Numbered from the stretch's first letter, positions 27,354 through 35,714 are shown. The stretch: DNA of 64,000 nucleotides from Rhodobacter sp. NTK016B (GCF_017303295.1 NZ_JAFKOK010000001.1:186001-250000); one strand, 5' to 3'. Notes: generated from the sequence alone by a model not told the origin. Numbers and translations: made by a program.

Positions 27354-28733
27354 TCAGGCGCTTCGCAGAAGCGGCTCTTCCCGTCCGCCCAAGGCCTCGG
27401 CAAGGTGGTTTCGGGCATTGCCAAGGTCGGTATCATCGACCTTGAACGCGGCCATCTGTTGAGCGAGTTTCCGGGCATCCTGCGACAAGGACTTTGTCAT
27501 GTTCGTGGATTGCTCGACCATCGCGGCGTTCTTTTGTGTCACCACGTCGAGATGCGCGACAGCCGAGTTGATCTCGGTCAGCGTAGACGCCTGCTCGGCC
27601 GTGCCCAGCGCGATCTCGTGCACCCGTTCATAGATGTTCGACACGCTGTCGGTGATCCTTTGAAGCTCGTTGCCGGTCGCATTCACAAGGTCCACACCGG
27701 TTGACACATGCAGCCTGCTGTCGGAAATCAATGCCTTGATATCGTTGGCTGATTCGGACGACCGCTGCGCGAGAAGACGCACTTCGGAGGCCACGACCGC
27801 GAAACCCTTGCCCGCGTCACCGGCGCGCGCAGCCTCGACCCCGGCATTCAACGCCAGCAAGTTGGTCTGGAACGCGATATCCTCGATCACGGCGATGATC
27901 CGGGAGATCTGCCGCGAGGATTCCTCGATCTTTGCCATCGCATCGATGGCATTGCCGACCACGCTTCCCCCATGCTCGGCGGTTGCCTTCGCATTGGTCG
28001 CCGACTTTTCCACCTCGCGCGCGCTCGTCGCGGCGGCGCTGACCGTGTCGGTCAGTTCGTGCACGGCGGCCGCGGTCTGTTCAAGGGTGGCAGCCTGCGC
28101 TTCGGTCCGTTGGGACAGGTCCGACGATGCCCGGCCCAGATTGGCAGCGGTGGCGTCCAGTTCGGTCGAAAAGGCCTTCACCGACGAGATCGCGGATGAA
28201 AGCTGTTCAGAGGCCTCGTTGAACGCCGTGACGAGGATCTCGATGTCTGGCAGGGTACTATGCGGCAGGCGCACGTTCAGATTGCCGCGGCTCAACTCGG
28301 CAATGCCTTTGGAGAGGCCTTCGATGCTGTTTTGCCGTTCGGTGATATCGGTGGCGATCTTGATCACCCGATCAACTTCGCCTTGGTCGTTGATATCCGC
28401 AGAATACGTTGCCTGCAGCCAGACAACCGAGCCGTCCTTGTGCAGTCTCGGATATTGGTTGGTAAAGAACTCGCCCGAGGCCAGCGCCTTCCAGAACTCG
28501 CGATACTCTTCGGATCTCACATGCTCATCGTCGACAAAAATCGAGTGATGCCGGCCGACGATCTCTTCCAGTGAATACCCGACGGCATCCAGAAAATTCT
28601 GGTTCGCGGTCAGGATGGTTCCATCCGGTTTGAACTGGATGGTCGCCTGCGTCCGGTCGATGACCGCATGAAAAGCAGCGGCAAGCGCTGTCTGGCCATC
28701 TGACTGCGTCCTTTTCTGGCTCCACCCCAACAC
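27354..28733 (-). CDS. Soluble PAS-domain methyl-accepting chemotaxis protein
   Basis: 459 residues from GTG 28733, chosen because GGAGG lies 8 nt upstream. PAS domain ~20-140 (FKPDGTILTANQNFLDAVGY, RLHKDGSVVWLQATYSADI, IKIATDITERQ), linker, then an MCP signalling domain with the tip EVRLLAQRSSESANDIKALI and VVASEVRLLAQRS. No transmembrane helix, so a cytoplasmic receptor, possibly sensing redox or oxygen through PAS; heme or flavin binding cannot be judged. No che genes are adjacent. Confidence 0.92.
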   Translation of the reverse strand: MLGWSQKRTQSDGQTALAAAFHAVIDRTQATIQFKPDGTILTANQNFLDAVGYSLEEIVGRHHSIFVDDEHVRSEEYREFWKALASGEFFTNQYPRLHKDGSVVWLQATYSADINDQGEVDRVIKIATDITERQNSIEGLSKGIAELSRGNLNVRLPHSTLPDIEILVTAFNEASEQLSSAISSVKAFSTELDATAANLGRASSDLSQRTEAQAATLEQTAAAVHELTDTVSAAATSAREVEKSATNAKATAEHGGSVVGNAIDAMAKIEESSRQISRIIAVIEDIAFQTNLLALNAGVEAARAGDAGKGFAVVASEVRLLAQRSSESANDIKALISDSRLHVSTGVDLVNATGNELQRITDSVSNIYERVHEIALGTAEQASTLTEINSAVAHLDVVTQKNAAMVEQSTNMTKSLSQDARKLAQQMAAFKVDDTDLGNARNHLAEALGGREEPLLRSA

Positions 28734-29114
28734 GTTTGCGTCCTCCGTGATTCGCATTATGCAATGTATGTTCGTCTGCGAATGTGAAGAATCCATTGAG
28801 AAGCGAGGGCATTGTCTGAAGGTTCAGACCGGGCCGGTCGAGACATCCCGGACGCCACTGACGTTCTCGTCTTCCCGGGCACTGAGCTTTGCCAGATAGT
28901 CGCGCAGCAAACCCGCGCGCCGGGGCGAAACAGGCGCCATTTGCTGCAAAGACCAAGGTGCCGGGGCGCGGGCTGCAAGCCGGCGGAAACAGGAAGGCGT
29001 TCAGCGCTGCGAGGGTCGTCCGCATGCCGGGCTCTCATGTGAAGTCGCGGCGATGCTGGCCCGACCTGTGCAAGGATGCAGCCCGGCTCATGTGGATTGC
29101 GCCGCGGGCCGTTG
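28734..29114. other. Gene-free region upstream of the chemoreceptor
   Basis: ORFs here are shadows without protein character; nothing recognised besides the GGAGG of the chemoreceptor (28742-28746). Confidence 0.4.
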
Positions 29115-29672
29115 TCAGGCGGGGCCGCTGCCTTCGATGGCGTCGGTCGTGACGACCTTGCCGTAGCTTGCCGCCAAGGGGGCCATGATCGCGGCATGCA
29201 CGTGTTCAGAAGGCACCGTAAGCCCGCCGTGACGAACCGACGCCGCGGCGCAGGCATCGCCGACAACGGTCAGGGAAAACCCCAGATCGACCGCCGCGCG
29301 GGCGGTGGCATCCACGCACATCTGGCTCATCGCGCCGCAGAGGATCAGCTGTTCGATATCGGCCGCGCGCAGGGCGTGCTCCAATCCGGTCCCGATAAAC
29401 GAATTGGGGCGGTTCTTTTCGAAGATCGTCTCGCCGGGGCCGGGGCGCACACTCTCGTGGATTTCGCTGCCCACGGTACCCGGACGGAAGAAAGGCGCCT
29501 TGGCCGAGCTGGCGATGTGACGGATGTGGAAGACGGGGTCTTTGCGGGCTCGCGCGCCGGCGAGCATGCGCGCGGCATTCGCTGAGGCCGCGTTCATCCC
29601 CTCAAGGGGCATCAAGCCGTCATCGAAATAGTCGTTCTGGATGTCGATCAGGATCAGGGCTGTCTTGGTCAT
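29115..29672 (-). CDS. Isochorismatase-family cysteine hydrolase
   Basis: 185 residues. ALILIDIQNDYFDDGLMPLEG carries the catalytic Asp, FEKNRPNSFIGTGLE the Lys, and LILCGAMSQMCVDATARAAVDLG the nucleophilic Cys (SQMCVD). The family hydrolyses amides, ureas or isochorismate. It is divergent from a GlxA-type regulator 59 bp away, a common pairing in which the regulator controls the hydrolase. Confidence 0.92.
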   Translation of the reverse strand: MTKTALILIDIQNDYFDDGLMPLEGMNAASANAARMLAGARARKDPVFHIRHIASSAKAPFFRPGTVGSEIHESVRPGPGETIFEKNRPNSFIGTGLEHALRAADIEQLILCGAMSQMCVDATARAAVDLGFSLTVVGDACAAASVRHGGLTVPSEHVHAAIMAPLAASYGKVVTTDAIEGSGPA

Positions 29673-29731
29673 TGCGGGTTCTCCTTTTCATCAATTTACG
29701 CCCGCGTCCGGTCGCTCTACGATTGGCGCCC

Positions 29732-30670
29732 ATGACAATAATTGTGCCAAATACGCCAAAAGACGTGACGATCGCTCTGGTCGCCTATGAAGGCGTGCAG
29801 ATGTCTGCGGTGCTGGGCCTCGGCGACATCCTGACCGTCGCGAACCGCTACGCAGCCGGGCTTGGTTTGCCCCGGATCGCGTCGGTGGTTCTTAATCCCG
29901 GTGCCCTCGATGCGGACCGGCCGTTCGACGCCGTTGTCCTGCCACCCAATCTAACCGGCGCCCGGGGCGATCACGACACAGCCACGCATGACTGGATCGC
30001 CAATCAGCACCGGCGCGGCGCGACACTCTGCTCGGCCTGCGCGGGCGCTTTCTGGCTCGGTCATGCCGGTGCACTGGAGGGGCGTCCCGTGACCACGCAT
30101 TGGGCGCTGGAAACCGAGTTTCGCACCGCGTTTCCCCGCGCGGACCTGTATCCCGAACACCTGCTGATCGACGACCACGACATCGTGACAGCGGGCGGGA
30201 TGATGGCCTGGGTCGATCTGGGGCTGTTTCTTGTGCGGCGATGGCTGGGACCGGATGTGGTGACGCGCACCTGTCGCCAGATGCTGATCGACCCGCAGGG
30301 ACGTGAGCAGCGCAATTACCGCAGTTTCCGACCCCGGCTGGACCATGCAGACGGCGCGATCCGGGCCCTTCAGCGCTGGATGGAGGAGAACGCCGCGTCC
30401 GACCTCTCTTTACCGGCGCTGGCAGGCGGGGCCGGAATGACCGAGCGCACCCTCCAGCGGCGCTTCGCACAAGCGACCGGCCTGTCAGTGACCCGCTATG
30501 TCCAGGAGCTGAGGATCGAGAAGGCACGGGGATTATTGGAACGAACCAAGATGCCGGTAAGCGATATCTGCTGGGCCGTCGGCTATACGGATGTTTCGGC
30601 CTTCAGCCGGTTGTTCCGGTCAACCTGCGGCGTGAGCGCCGGCGAGTACCGACGCCGGTTCGCCGTTTGA
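29732..30670 (+). CDS. GlxA-type transcriptional regulator (DJ-1/PfpI plus AraC HTH)
   Basis: 312 residues from ATG 29732. The N-terminal DJ-1/PfpI-like domain has the CSACAGAFWLGHAGALEGR nucleophile-elbow motif (Cys) and THWAL; the C-terminal AraC domain has LQRRFAQATGLSVTRYVQELRIEKAR and ICWAVGYTDVSAFSRLFRS. Likely activates the divergent isochorismatase gene. Confidence 0.93.
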   Translation: MTIIVPNTPKDVTIALVAYEGVQMSAVLGLGDILTVANRYAAGLGLPRIASVVLNPGALDADRPFDAVVLPPNLTGARGDHDTATHDWIANQHRRGATLCSACAGAFWLGHAGALEGRPVTTHWALETEFRTAFPRADLYPEHLLIDDHDIVTAGGMMAWVDLGLFLVRRWLGPDVVTRTCRQMLIDPQGREQRNYRSFRPRLDHADGAIRALQRWMEENAASDLSLPALAGGAGMTERTLQRRFAQATGLSVTRYVQELRIEKARGLLERTKMPVSDICWAVGYTDVSAFSRLFRSTCGVSAGEYRRRFAV

Positions 30671-31059
30671 GAAGGCGCCGTCCGAGAACGGAAATCACGC
30701 CCGGTCGCGCTGCCCAAGCTGAACGCGTTCCGGTCAATGTACGGACCCGGACTATCCAAGCACGCAGCCCCCTGCCCCGTAGCCAGCCCTACGGCCAGCG
30801 CTATCAGTGACAACATCAGGCGTTGCCATCGAGGCCATGGCCGGGAATGCGCCGGCGGTCTCCGGAACGCGCAATAGCCTTCGGGAACCAAGCGAAACGC
30901 CAAACAACGCTTGAAACACGCGCACCTGACGACGCATAAATCCTACCGCACCAATCGACACAGAAACGGAGAACCGACGGCAGATGCGGATTGGATGAGC
31001 GGCATAGCTCTGCAGTAATCGGGATCTTTTCAGCACCAAATCACTTGCCTGGGAATTTT
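30671..31059. other. Gene-free region upstream of the HExxH operon
   Basis: Should contain the promoter of the HExxH-adenylation-carrier operon, but no strong -35/-10 pair stands out. A minus-strand ORF with a short hydrophobic run overlaps the regulator and is not credible. Confidence 0.4.
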
Positions 31060-32061
31060 ATGGAACGCCACGTTGCAGCCACCTTGCTGCCGAATGCCGA
31101 AGACCTTCGGGAAACGATAAGCCGGTTAATCTCTCGATTGGAAACCTCATTGCGCCACCTGCTGCTTGAGGTTTGGGACGATAAAGAAAACAAAGTTCGG
31201 GCCGAGGAAAAGCTGGAGCATATCTTTGCCAGTAGCGGGCTCCCTGACAGCTTTGTTTTCGCCGCGCATGACGCCATCCTGAACGCCGCTTTGTCACAGG
31301 ATGAACCGGGGTTTGAACGGGCTTGCTTGCTGTTCCTTCAACTCCCGGATCAGGCGCCGAAAGCCGGTCTGCGGGTACTCGGCCTGTCGGATGACGCCCT
31401 GTCACCTGCGGCCTGCGAAGTCCTCCGCCGCGCCTATCGCGATGACGCCGGACTTACGGACGATCTGGTGGCACCCGGTTCCGGGCAGACAGACCAAGCG
31501 AACAGCATGATCAACCGGGCGAGAGAGATCATGCAGGACTTCGCCCCCGACTGGGCCAGAGAATTCGATCTCCTCGTGTCGCGGATCTATCTGGCCGCGA
31601 ACCGGGACCCCAAAAAGAGCGGCTTCGGGGGGGCCACGGTCTTTGCCGCTTTCGGATCCATTCTATTGAACGCCGACAAGATCGACGGGCTGCCCTCAAC
31701 TTTGATGACGCTGGTTCACGAAAGCTCGCATGCGAAGCTGTTCCTCTATCACCTCGATGACCCCGTCATCTTGAATGAGGATAACGAGTTGTACGCCTCT
31801 CCCCTGCGGTCGACGCCGCGCCCGATGGAGGGGATTTTCCATGCGGCGTGGGTCTCGGCGCGCATGGTGCAAGCCGCGCGGTGTCTTCTCGACAGCGGCT
31901 ATAGCGGCCCCGGGGCCGACGAACTGCGCCGCCGGAGCCGTCAAGCCGCGATCGTCTATCGCGATTGCGCCACGGAAATTCAGCGCCATGCGCGTTTGAC
32001 GCCGCTGGGACAACAGCTGTTCGATGATGCGCAAACGGTGATGTCCGATGTACCCAGCTAA
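31060..32061 (+). CDS. HExxH-motif peptide/amino-acid beta-hydroxylase family protein
   Basis: 333 residues from ATG 31060. Key motif LVHESSHAKLF puts H220, E221 and H224 in place, followed by ELYASPLRSTPRPMEGIFHAAWVSAR with H261 (given here as two blocks, ELYASPLR and RPMEGIFHAAW). This SPxR-xxPRPxxGxFH pattern is that of the mod_HExxH family found in ribosomal-peptide clusters, members of which act as 2-oxoglutarate/iron-dependent beta-hydroxylases rather than metalloproteases. The N-terminal ~190 residues are helical. The gene overlaps the next one by 14 bp, forming a coupled operon with an adenylation enzyme and a carrier protein. Confidence 0.8.
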   Translation: MERHVAATLLPNAEDLRETISRLISRLETSLRHLLLEVWDDKENKVRAEEKLEHIFASSGLPDSFVFAAHDAILNAALSQDEPGFERACLLFLQLPDQAPKAGLRVLGLSDDALSPAACEVLRRAYRDDAGLTDDLVAPGSGQTDQANSMINRAREIMQDFAPDWAREFDLLVSRIYLAANRDPKKSGFGGATVFAAFGSILLNADKIDGLPSTLMTLVHESSHAKLFLYHLDDPVILNEDNELYASPLRSTPRPMEGIFHAAWVSARMVQAARCLLDSGYSGPGADELRRRSRQAAIVYRDCATEIQRHARLTPLGQQLFDDAQTVMSDVPS

Positions 32062-33493
32062 CACCATCGGCGCGGCCTTTCTGAAAAAGGCCGCAGCGGC
32101 CCCCGACGCCATCCTTTTTGAAACCGGGGCCGAGACCGTCACCTATTCGGACTTCAGCGCGCGTCTGGGCACGCTGCGGGCCGCCTTCGCAGACCTCGGC
32201 GTTGCCGCAGATCAGGTCGTGGGTCTGGCGAATACCAACCAAATCGACACGTTCGCCGCGATCTTCGCGCTCTGGGCCTTGGGGGCATCGCCCCTGGTGC
32301 TCGATTTCAGAAGCCCCCTTTCGGAGATTCATGAACGGGCCACGCGCGCGGGCGCCAGCTCTGTCTTTTCGGACTTCAGGACGCTGGCGCAACACGACGG
32401 GGTACAGAGCTTCCCGCGCGACGCCACTGCGCCTGAGATGCCGCGAATGCGACCCGTAGCGCCCGCGTCGCACGGCCCCGCTGATTTCATCATGAGCTCG
32501 GGCACCACCGGGGTTCCAAAGCTGTACCCGTCATCGCATGAAGACCTGCTCACCGCGATTGAGCGGATGGCCCGGCGCGGGGAACGCGGCGACTGGGGAA
32601 ACGCGGTTTCGTGCCTCAATCTCAGTTTTCCGGGAACGCGCTTTATCTGGTATCGCAACGCGATCAGCGGGCGGAAGATCATCACCGTCCCGGTGTTTTT
32701 CAGCTATGCCGAGCTTGATGCCGCGCTTTTGCATGAAGATGCGGAAGAAGTTACCCTTCCGCCGGTCCTGATCCGCGGACTGACCCAGCACATCACGTCG
32801 CAGGGACTGGCCGGCACTGGTCCTCGCTATCATCGGCTGGTGAAAATGCAGTGCATCGGCGGTCCCTTGCTTGGCCCGGCGCTGACCGAAGCCAAGGCGA
32901 TTTTGTCGGCCAAGCTCTGCGTTACCTATTCCTCGACCCAAACGGGCATCATTTCCCGCCTTGAGGGGGACGCGATTGACAGCCATCCGCACTCGGTCGG
33001 GAAACCGCTTCCCCATCATCAGGTCAGCATTGTCGATGACGACGGCCTTCCGCTGCCGATCAATGCGGTCGGCCATATCGTCACGCAGGTTGGTGACAAC
33101 ACCGCGCAACCCGGCGACCGCGGCTATCTCGATGACGAGGGCTATCTGTGTGTTGTTGGAAGAGTTCAGGAATACCTGTGCCGGAATGGCGTGTCCTTCA
33201 ACGCGCCCGACTTGGAGGACCGGATCCAGAAGATCACAGGCGCCGCGCTTTGTTGCGTGATCGCAGCCCCAAGCACAGTCGATGACGAAGACGAGATCAT
33301 TGCCGTCATCGAAGCCGACCCAAGCCGCCTTTCGGACTTCAAAACCCGGTTAAGAGCACAATTGTCACCGCTGACAAGGCCGGACAAGATCGCCCTCCTG
33401 CAGGCCATCCCGAAAACGTCGGGTCTCAAGGTCGCAAGGGCGCAACTGGGTCGATTGGTCGAAACCACTCAGGAGTTGTGCCATGCCCTCTGA
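32048..33493 (+). CDS. Stand-alone AMP-binding (adenylation) enzyme
   Basis: 481 residues, ANL superfamily. The P-loop DFIMSSGTTGVPKLY is at 147-160, YSSTQTG the A5-type motif, GDRGYLDDEGYLCVVGR the A7/A8 region and PKTSGLKVARAQL the A10 lysine. It has no fused carrier or condensation domain. It should activate a carboxylate as acyl-AMP and load it on the carrier protein encoded next; a 10-code prediction was not attempted. Start overlaps the hydroxylase gene, end overlaps the carrier gene by 11 bp. Confidence 0.88.
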   Translation: MYPANTIGAAFLKKAAAAPDAILFETGAETVTYSDFSARLGTLRAAFADLGVAADQVVGLANTNQIDTFAAIFALWALGASPLVLDFRSPLSEIHERATRAGASSVFSDFRTLAQHDGVQSFPRDATAPEMPRMRPVAPASHGPADFIMSSGTTGVPKLYPSSHEDLLTAIERMARRGERGDWGNAVSCLNLSFPGTRFIWYRNAISGRKIITVPVFFSYAELDAALLHEDAEEVTLPPVLIRGLTQHITSQGLAGTGPRYHRLVKMQCIGGPLLGPALTEAKAILSAKLCVTYSSTQTGIISRLEGDAIDSHPHSVGKPLPHHQVSIVDDDGLPLPINAVGHIVTQVGDNTAQPGDRGYLDDEGYLCVVGRVQEYLCRNGVSFNAPDLEDRIQKITGAALCCVIAAPSTVDDEDEIIAVIEADPSRLSDFKTRLRAQLSPLTRPDKIALLQAIPKTSGLKVARAQLGRLVETTQELCHAL

Positions 33494-33719
33494 GCTGAGC
33501 CTATGCGTCGAAAGCGCCTTCAAAACCTGCTTTCCCGATGCCGAGCTGTCGCAGGACAGTGATTTCTTCGACCTCGGTGGGGATTCCCTGAAAGCCGTTG
33601 AGCTTTGCAGCCTGATCGGGCGGCTTATCCACGCCGAAGTTCATCCGTCCCTTCTGTTTTCCCATGCGACCCCGGCAGAGATCACTGAAGCTCTTCGGCG
33701 CGAATACGGGTTCCAATAA
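33483..33719 (+). CDS. Acyl/peptidyl carrier protein
   Basis: 78 residues. DSDFFDLGGDSLKAVELCSL has the 4'-phosphopantetheine attachment Ser35; the IGRLIHAEVHPSLLFSHATPAEI C-terminal helix pattern fits a PCP-type domain. It is encoded directly after the adenylation enzyme and converges on the thioesterase gene, overlapping its 3' end by 38 bp. Confidence 0.92.
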   Translation: MPSELSLCVESAFKTCFPDAELSQDSDFFDLGGDSLKAVELCSLIGRLIHAEVHPSLLFSHATPAEITEALRREYGFQ

Positions 33720-34353
33720 CGCTCTCGATGTTGGCGATCAGGTAGGGGATATTCTCCGGCTTGAAGTACTTTCCGTGACCACAGGGCAAACTGGCTTTCC
33801 GATAAGCGGGAAACAGCTTCGCGACCCGTTCATGGGTCACGGAGAAATCGCTCAGGAACGGATTGCGCTCCGGTGCCTCTGCGCCGAAATTGAGCAAAGC
33901 AGGCACGGGTATTGCACAATCGGGGATGGTATCAATAGCGGCCACGGATTTTATCGTGTGGCCAAGCTCCAACAGGCGTTTTGCGCAGTGGAATGCATAC
34001 GGTGCCCCTTGGCAATTCCCACCGACAAGCGCGATCTCCTCAGGAAGAAGGTCCGTCAGCGCCTCCGCCATCTGCCGCGCCATTTCGGCCCCGACGTCAT
34101 CGCGCTCGGGTGTCGGCTTCATGATGAGGTTGAGAGAGCGGAGCGCGACAAACGGCTGCTCCGGGCTAAGGGCGGCATGAAAATTCAGAGGTTCCTGCTC
34201 TGCGTTGAAGAACCACAGGATCGGCGGTAGCGGTCCGGCCGAATTCAGCAGTCTTGCAGCCCCATGCGGCCCGATGGCCCTGCCCGGCCAGTTCTTGGTC
34301 AAACGCGCGACCGAACGCAGCACATGACCAATTTCCGTGCCTTGGGTCGTCAT
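33682..34353 (-). CDS. Thioesterase-family alpha/beta hydrolase with Cys nucleophile
   Basis: 223 residues. ILWFFNAEQE and LVGGNCQGAPYAFHCAKRLLELG give a nucleophile elbow with Cys114 in place of Ser; IDTIP (Asp141) and CGHGKYF (His193) complete a plausible triad. This matches the thioesterase domains of non-ribosomal and polyketide systems. It converges with the hydroxylase-adenylation-carrier operon, so release or editing of the carrier-bound product is the likely role. Lower confidence in the start; no strong binding site is seen. Confidence 0.8.
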   Translation of the reverse strand: MTTQGTEIGHVLRSVARLTKNWPGRAIGPHGAARLLNSAGPLPPILWFFNAEQEPLNFHAALSPEQPFVALRSLNLIMKPTPERDDVGAEMARQMAEALTDLLPEEIALVGGNCQGAPYAFHCAKRLLELGHTIKSVAAIDTIPDCAIPVPALLNFGAEAPERNPFLSDFSVTHERVAKLFPAYRKASLPCGHGKYFKPENIPYLIANIESVIGTRIRAEELQ

Positions 34354-34403
34354 AGGGTTACGAGCTCTTGCGTAATTCAGGGACTATGTGCCCAACAGGC
34401 CAA

Positions 34404-34436
34404 CGGCCCGCCAAGTTGCGGGCCGCTTTTCTTTTC
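34404..34436 (+). terminator. Hairpin between the thioesterase and the small peptide gene
   Basis: CGGCCCGC (34404-34411), loop CAAGTT, GCGGGCCG (34418-34425), then CTTTTCTTTT on the plus strand. It can terminate the plus-strand operon; on the minus strand it would be an internal hairpin without T tract between the peptide gene and the thioesterase gene. Confidence 0.75.
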
Positions 34437-34464
34437 ACAATCGGAATTATCGTTCCGGCAACGC

Positions 34465-34563
34465 TCAGAAACCGCTTCCCGGAGAAGACGGCTCACCGAC
34501 TTTCGGAGCCGCAGCGGCTTTGCCGCCCTTCAATGTCAGGATTTTCTTGAGATCCAAGTTCAT
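34465..34563 (-). CDS. 32-residue peptide gene, candidate precursor or effector of the HExxH/carrier locus
   Basis: Too short for usual gene calling. The minus strand has AAGGGGAG 5 nt before an ATG, then 32 codons and TGA. The peptide starts MNLDLKKILTLKGGK, goes through an Ala-rich middle (AAAAPKVG) and ends GEPSSPGSGF. An amphipathic leader-like N-terminus and a Ser/Pro/Gly-rich tail resemble a small ribosomal-peptide precursor. It is 111 bp upstream of the Cys-thioesterase on the same strand. No homologue can be named; being a leftover or chance ORF remains possible. Confidence 0.55.
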   Translation of the reverse strand: MNLDLKKILTLKGGKAAAAPKVGEPSSPGSGF

Positions 34564-34569
34564 CACATC

Positions 34570-35045
34570 TCCCCTTCTGGATAAGTTTGATCACAAGATT
34601 ACATTTCGCCCCTCGGTGCAAGGGGCGCGGGAAATTCGTTTCACCTCGTCTTTTCAACGAGGTATGGGGGTGCTTGGGCAGCGCGGTCGTGTATCGGCGC
34701 CGGGACGGGTGTCATTCGGTCGCCCGGCCAACAGCCGCCATCTGCGCTTTGCGGACCTCAGTGGAGCGCGCGCAGCGCTGCTGACGGAAGGCCGCCCAAA
34801 CACCTGCCGCACAAGGAATCAACTGGCGCAAAGACCCAAGCCAGCGGCGATGACGTCAACAGGCTGGCCATGACCTGCTGCTCGACCTGCACCGTCAAGC
34901 GGATGGCCCAGAGCAGGTCAATCATCCTCGAACGTGACCTCAATCGGTCATACGCATAAAGCACGTTACGCGGATGCTAGCTGTCGCCGAGCCAGAGTCC
35001 ATGCGTCCCAACCGGAGTTCCTGCGTTGCGTTCGCGCCCGGTGGT
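34570..35045. other. Gene-free region
   Basis: Between the small peptide and the PhnA-like gene. Upstream of the peptide, TTGCAC and TAATCT are on the minus strand but spaced 14 bp, a weak promoter. The rest has no recognised feature. Confidence 0.35.
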
Positions 35046-35387
35046 CTATCCGGTCACCTTCTTCACGAACTGAGATTTAAGGCTCATCTGGCCAACTCCC
35101 GGAATTTTGCAATCTATGTCGTGATCGCCATCGACGAGCCGAATGCCGCGAACTTTGGTTCCAACTTTAACCACCAACGAAGACCCTTTGACCTTCAGGT
35201 CTTTGATCACGGTTACCGTATCGCCGTCCTCAAGGACGTTCCCGACGCTGTCACGCACCGATGACGCTGTGTCGGCCTGCGCGTCGGGCACCCATTCGTG
35301 TCCGCATTCTGGACAGTTCAACAGAGAATCGACCTGATAGACATAGGTCGAGGAGCATTCGGGACATGGGGGGAGTGTATCGGTCAT
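35046..35387 (-). CDS. phnA: PhnA-family zinc-ribbon protein
   Basis: 113 residues: CPECSSTYVYQVDSLLNCPECGHEW is a two-knuckle zinc ribbon (CPEC and CPEC, about 15 apart), followed by the PhnA domain VLEDGDTVTVIKDLKVKGSS, KVGTKVRGIRLVDGDHDIDCKI. Despite its name the family is not part of phosphonate degradation and its function is unknown. Complete at the C-terminus. Confidence 0.85.
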   Translation of the reverse strand: MTDTLPPCPECSSTYVYQVDSLLNCPECGHEWVPDAQADTASSVRDSVGNVLEDGDTVTVIKDLKVKGSSLVVKVGTKVRGIRLVDGDHDIDCKIPGVGQMSLKSQFVKKVTG

Positions 35388-35714
35388 GGGCATGTCGATA
35401 GCCTGATGCGCGCCCGGTGAACAGCCGATATTACTCCGTCGCAAGAGTTCACGACCCCAACCGCAGACTTCTTCGGTCGGAATGACCACCGCCGTCCCGC
35501 GATCCACGACGCCCGACGCGGCCGTCAGCCCGGCGCCGATCGTCCAGATCCCGGCCGGGTCCCGGTACCCGAGCGTTTGATGTAGCTTCGGCGACCAAGG
35601 GACGCGGTCGTCGCGAACGCAAACGTAGAACATCCCCGACGAAACCGCTTCCATCATTGCCCAGTAGTGCTCCGGTGCGATCGTTTGTGCAGCAAGGGTC
35701 TCGGGTATGCTCAT
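35046..35714 (-). CDS. Chimeric ORF: PAS fragment, lysozyme fragment and PhnA
   Basis: One open frame of 222 codons with a strong binding site (GGAGGAGTTAGG) before the ATG at 35714. Residues ~1-50 look like the start of a PAS domain (SGMFYVCVRDDRVPWSPKLH); ~51-95 are the catalytic region of a GH24-type phage lysozyme (IWTIGAGLTAASGVVD); residues ~110-222 are a complete PhnA protein. The lysozyme part is nearly identical over ~65 bp to the endolysin gene at 52764. The PhnA start at 35387 lacks a binding site, so expression as a fusion is possible. Confidence 0.6.
   Translation of the reverse strand: MSIPETLAAQTIAPEHYWAMMEAVSSGMFYVCVRDDRVPWSPKLHQTLGYRDPAGIWTIGAGLTAASGVVDRGTAVVIPTEEVCGWGRELLRRSNIGCSPGAHQAIDMPMTDTLPPCPECSSTYVYQVDSLLNCPECGHEWVPDAQADTASSVRDSVGNVLEDGDTVTVIKDLKVKGSSLVVKVGTKVRGIRLVDGDHDIDCKIPGVGQMSLKSQFVKKVTG
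35440..35577 (-). pseudogene. Relic of a phage GH24 lysozyme
   Basis: Minus-strand translation YRDPAGIWTIGAGLTAASG then VVDRGTAVVIPTEEV matches residues ~22-57 of the lysozyme at 52764 (YRDPVGIWTIGAGLT.. VITAEEA). DNA identity is near complete for ~65 bp. Only this short part is left; the catalytic Glu side is replaced by PAS-like sequence. Confidence 0.8.

Noticed and set aside
30583-30903. Small minus-strand ORF with a hydrophobic run
   Set aside because: Mostly antisense to the GlxA-type regulator, no binding site, no family character.
31060-32061. Zinc metalloprotease from the HExxH motif
   Set aside because: The downstream SPxR..PRPxxGxFH context is that of the peptide hydroxylase-type family, not a gluzincin Met-turn or Glu ligand.
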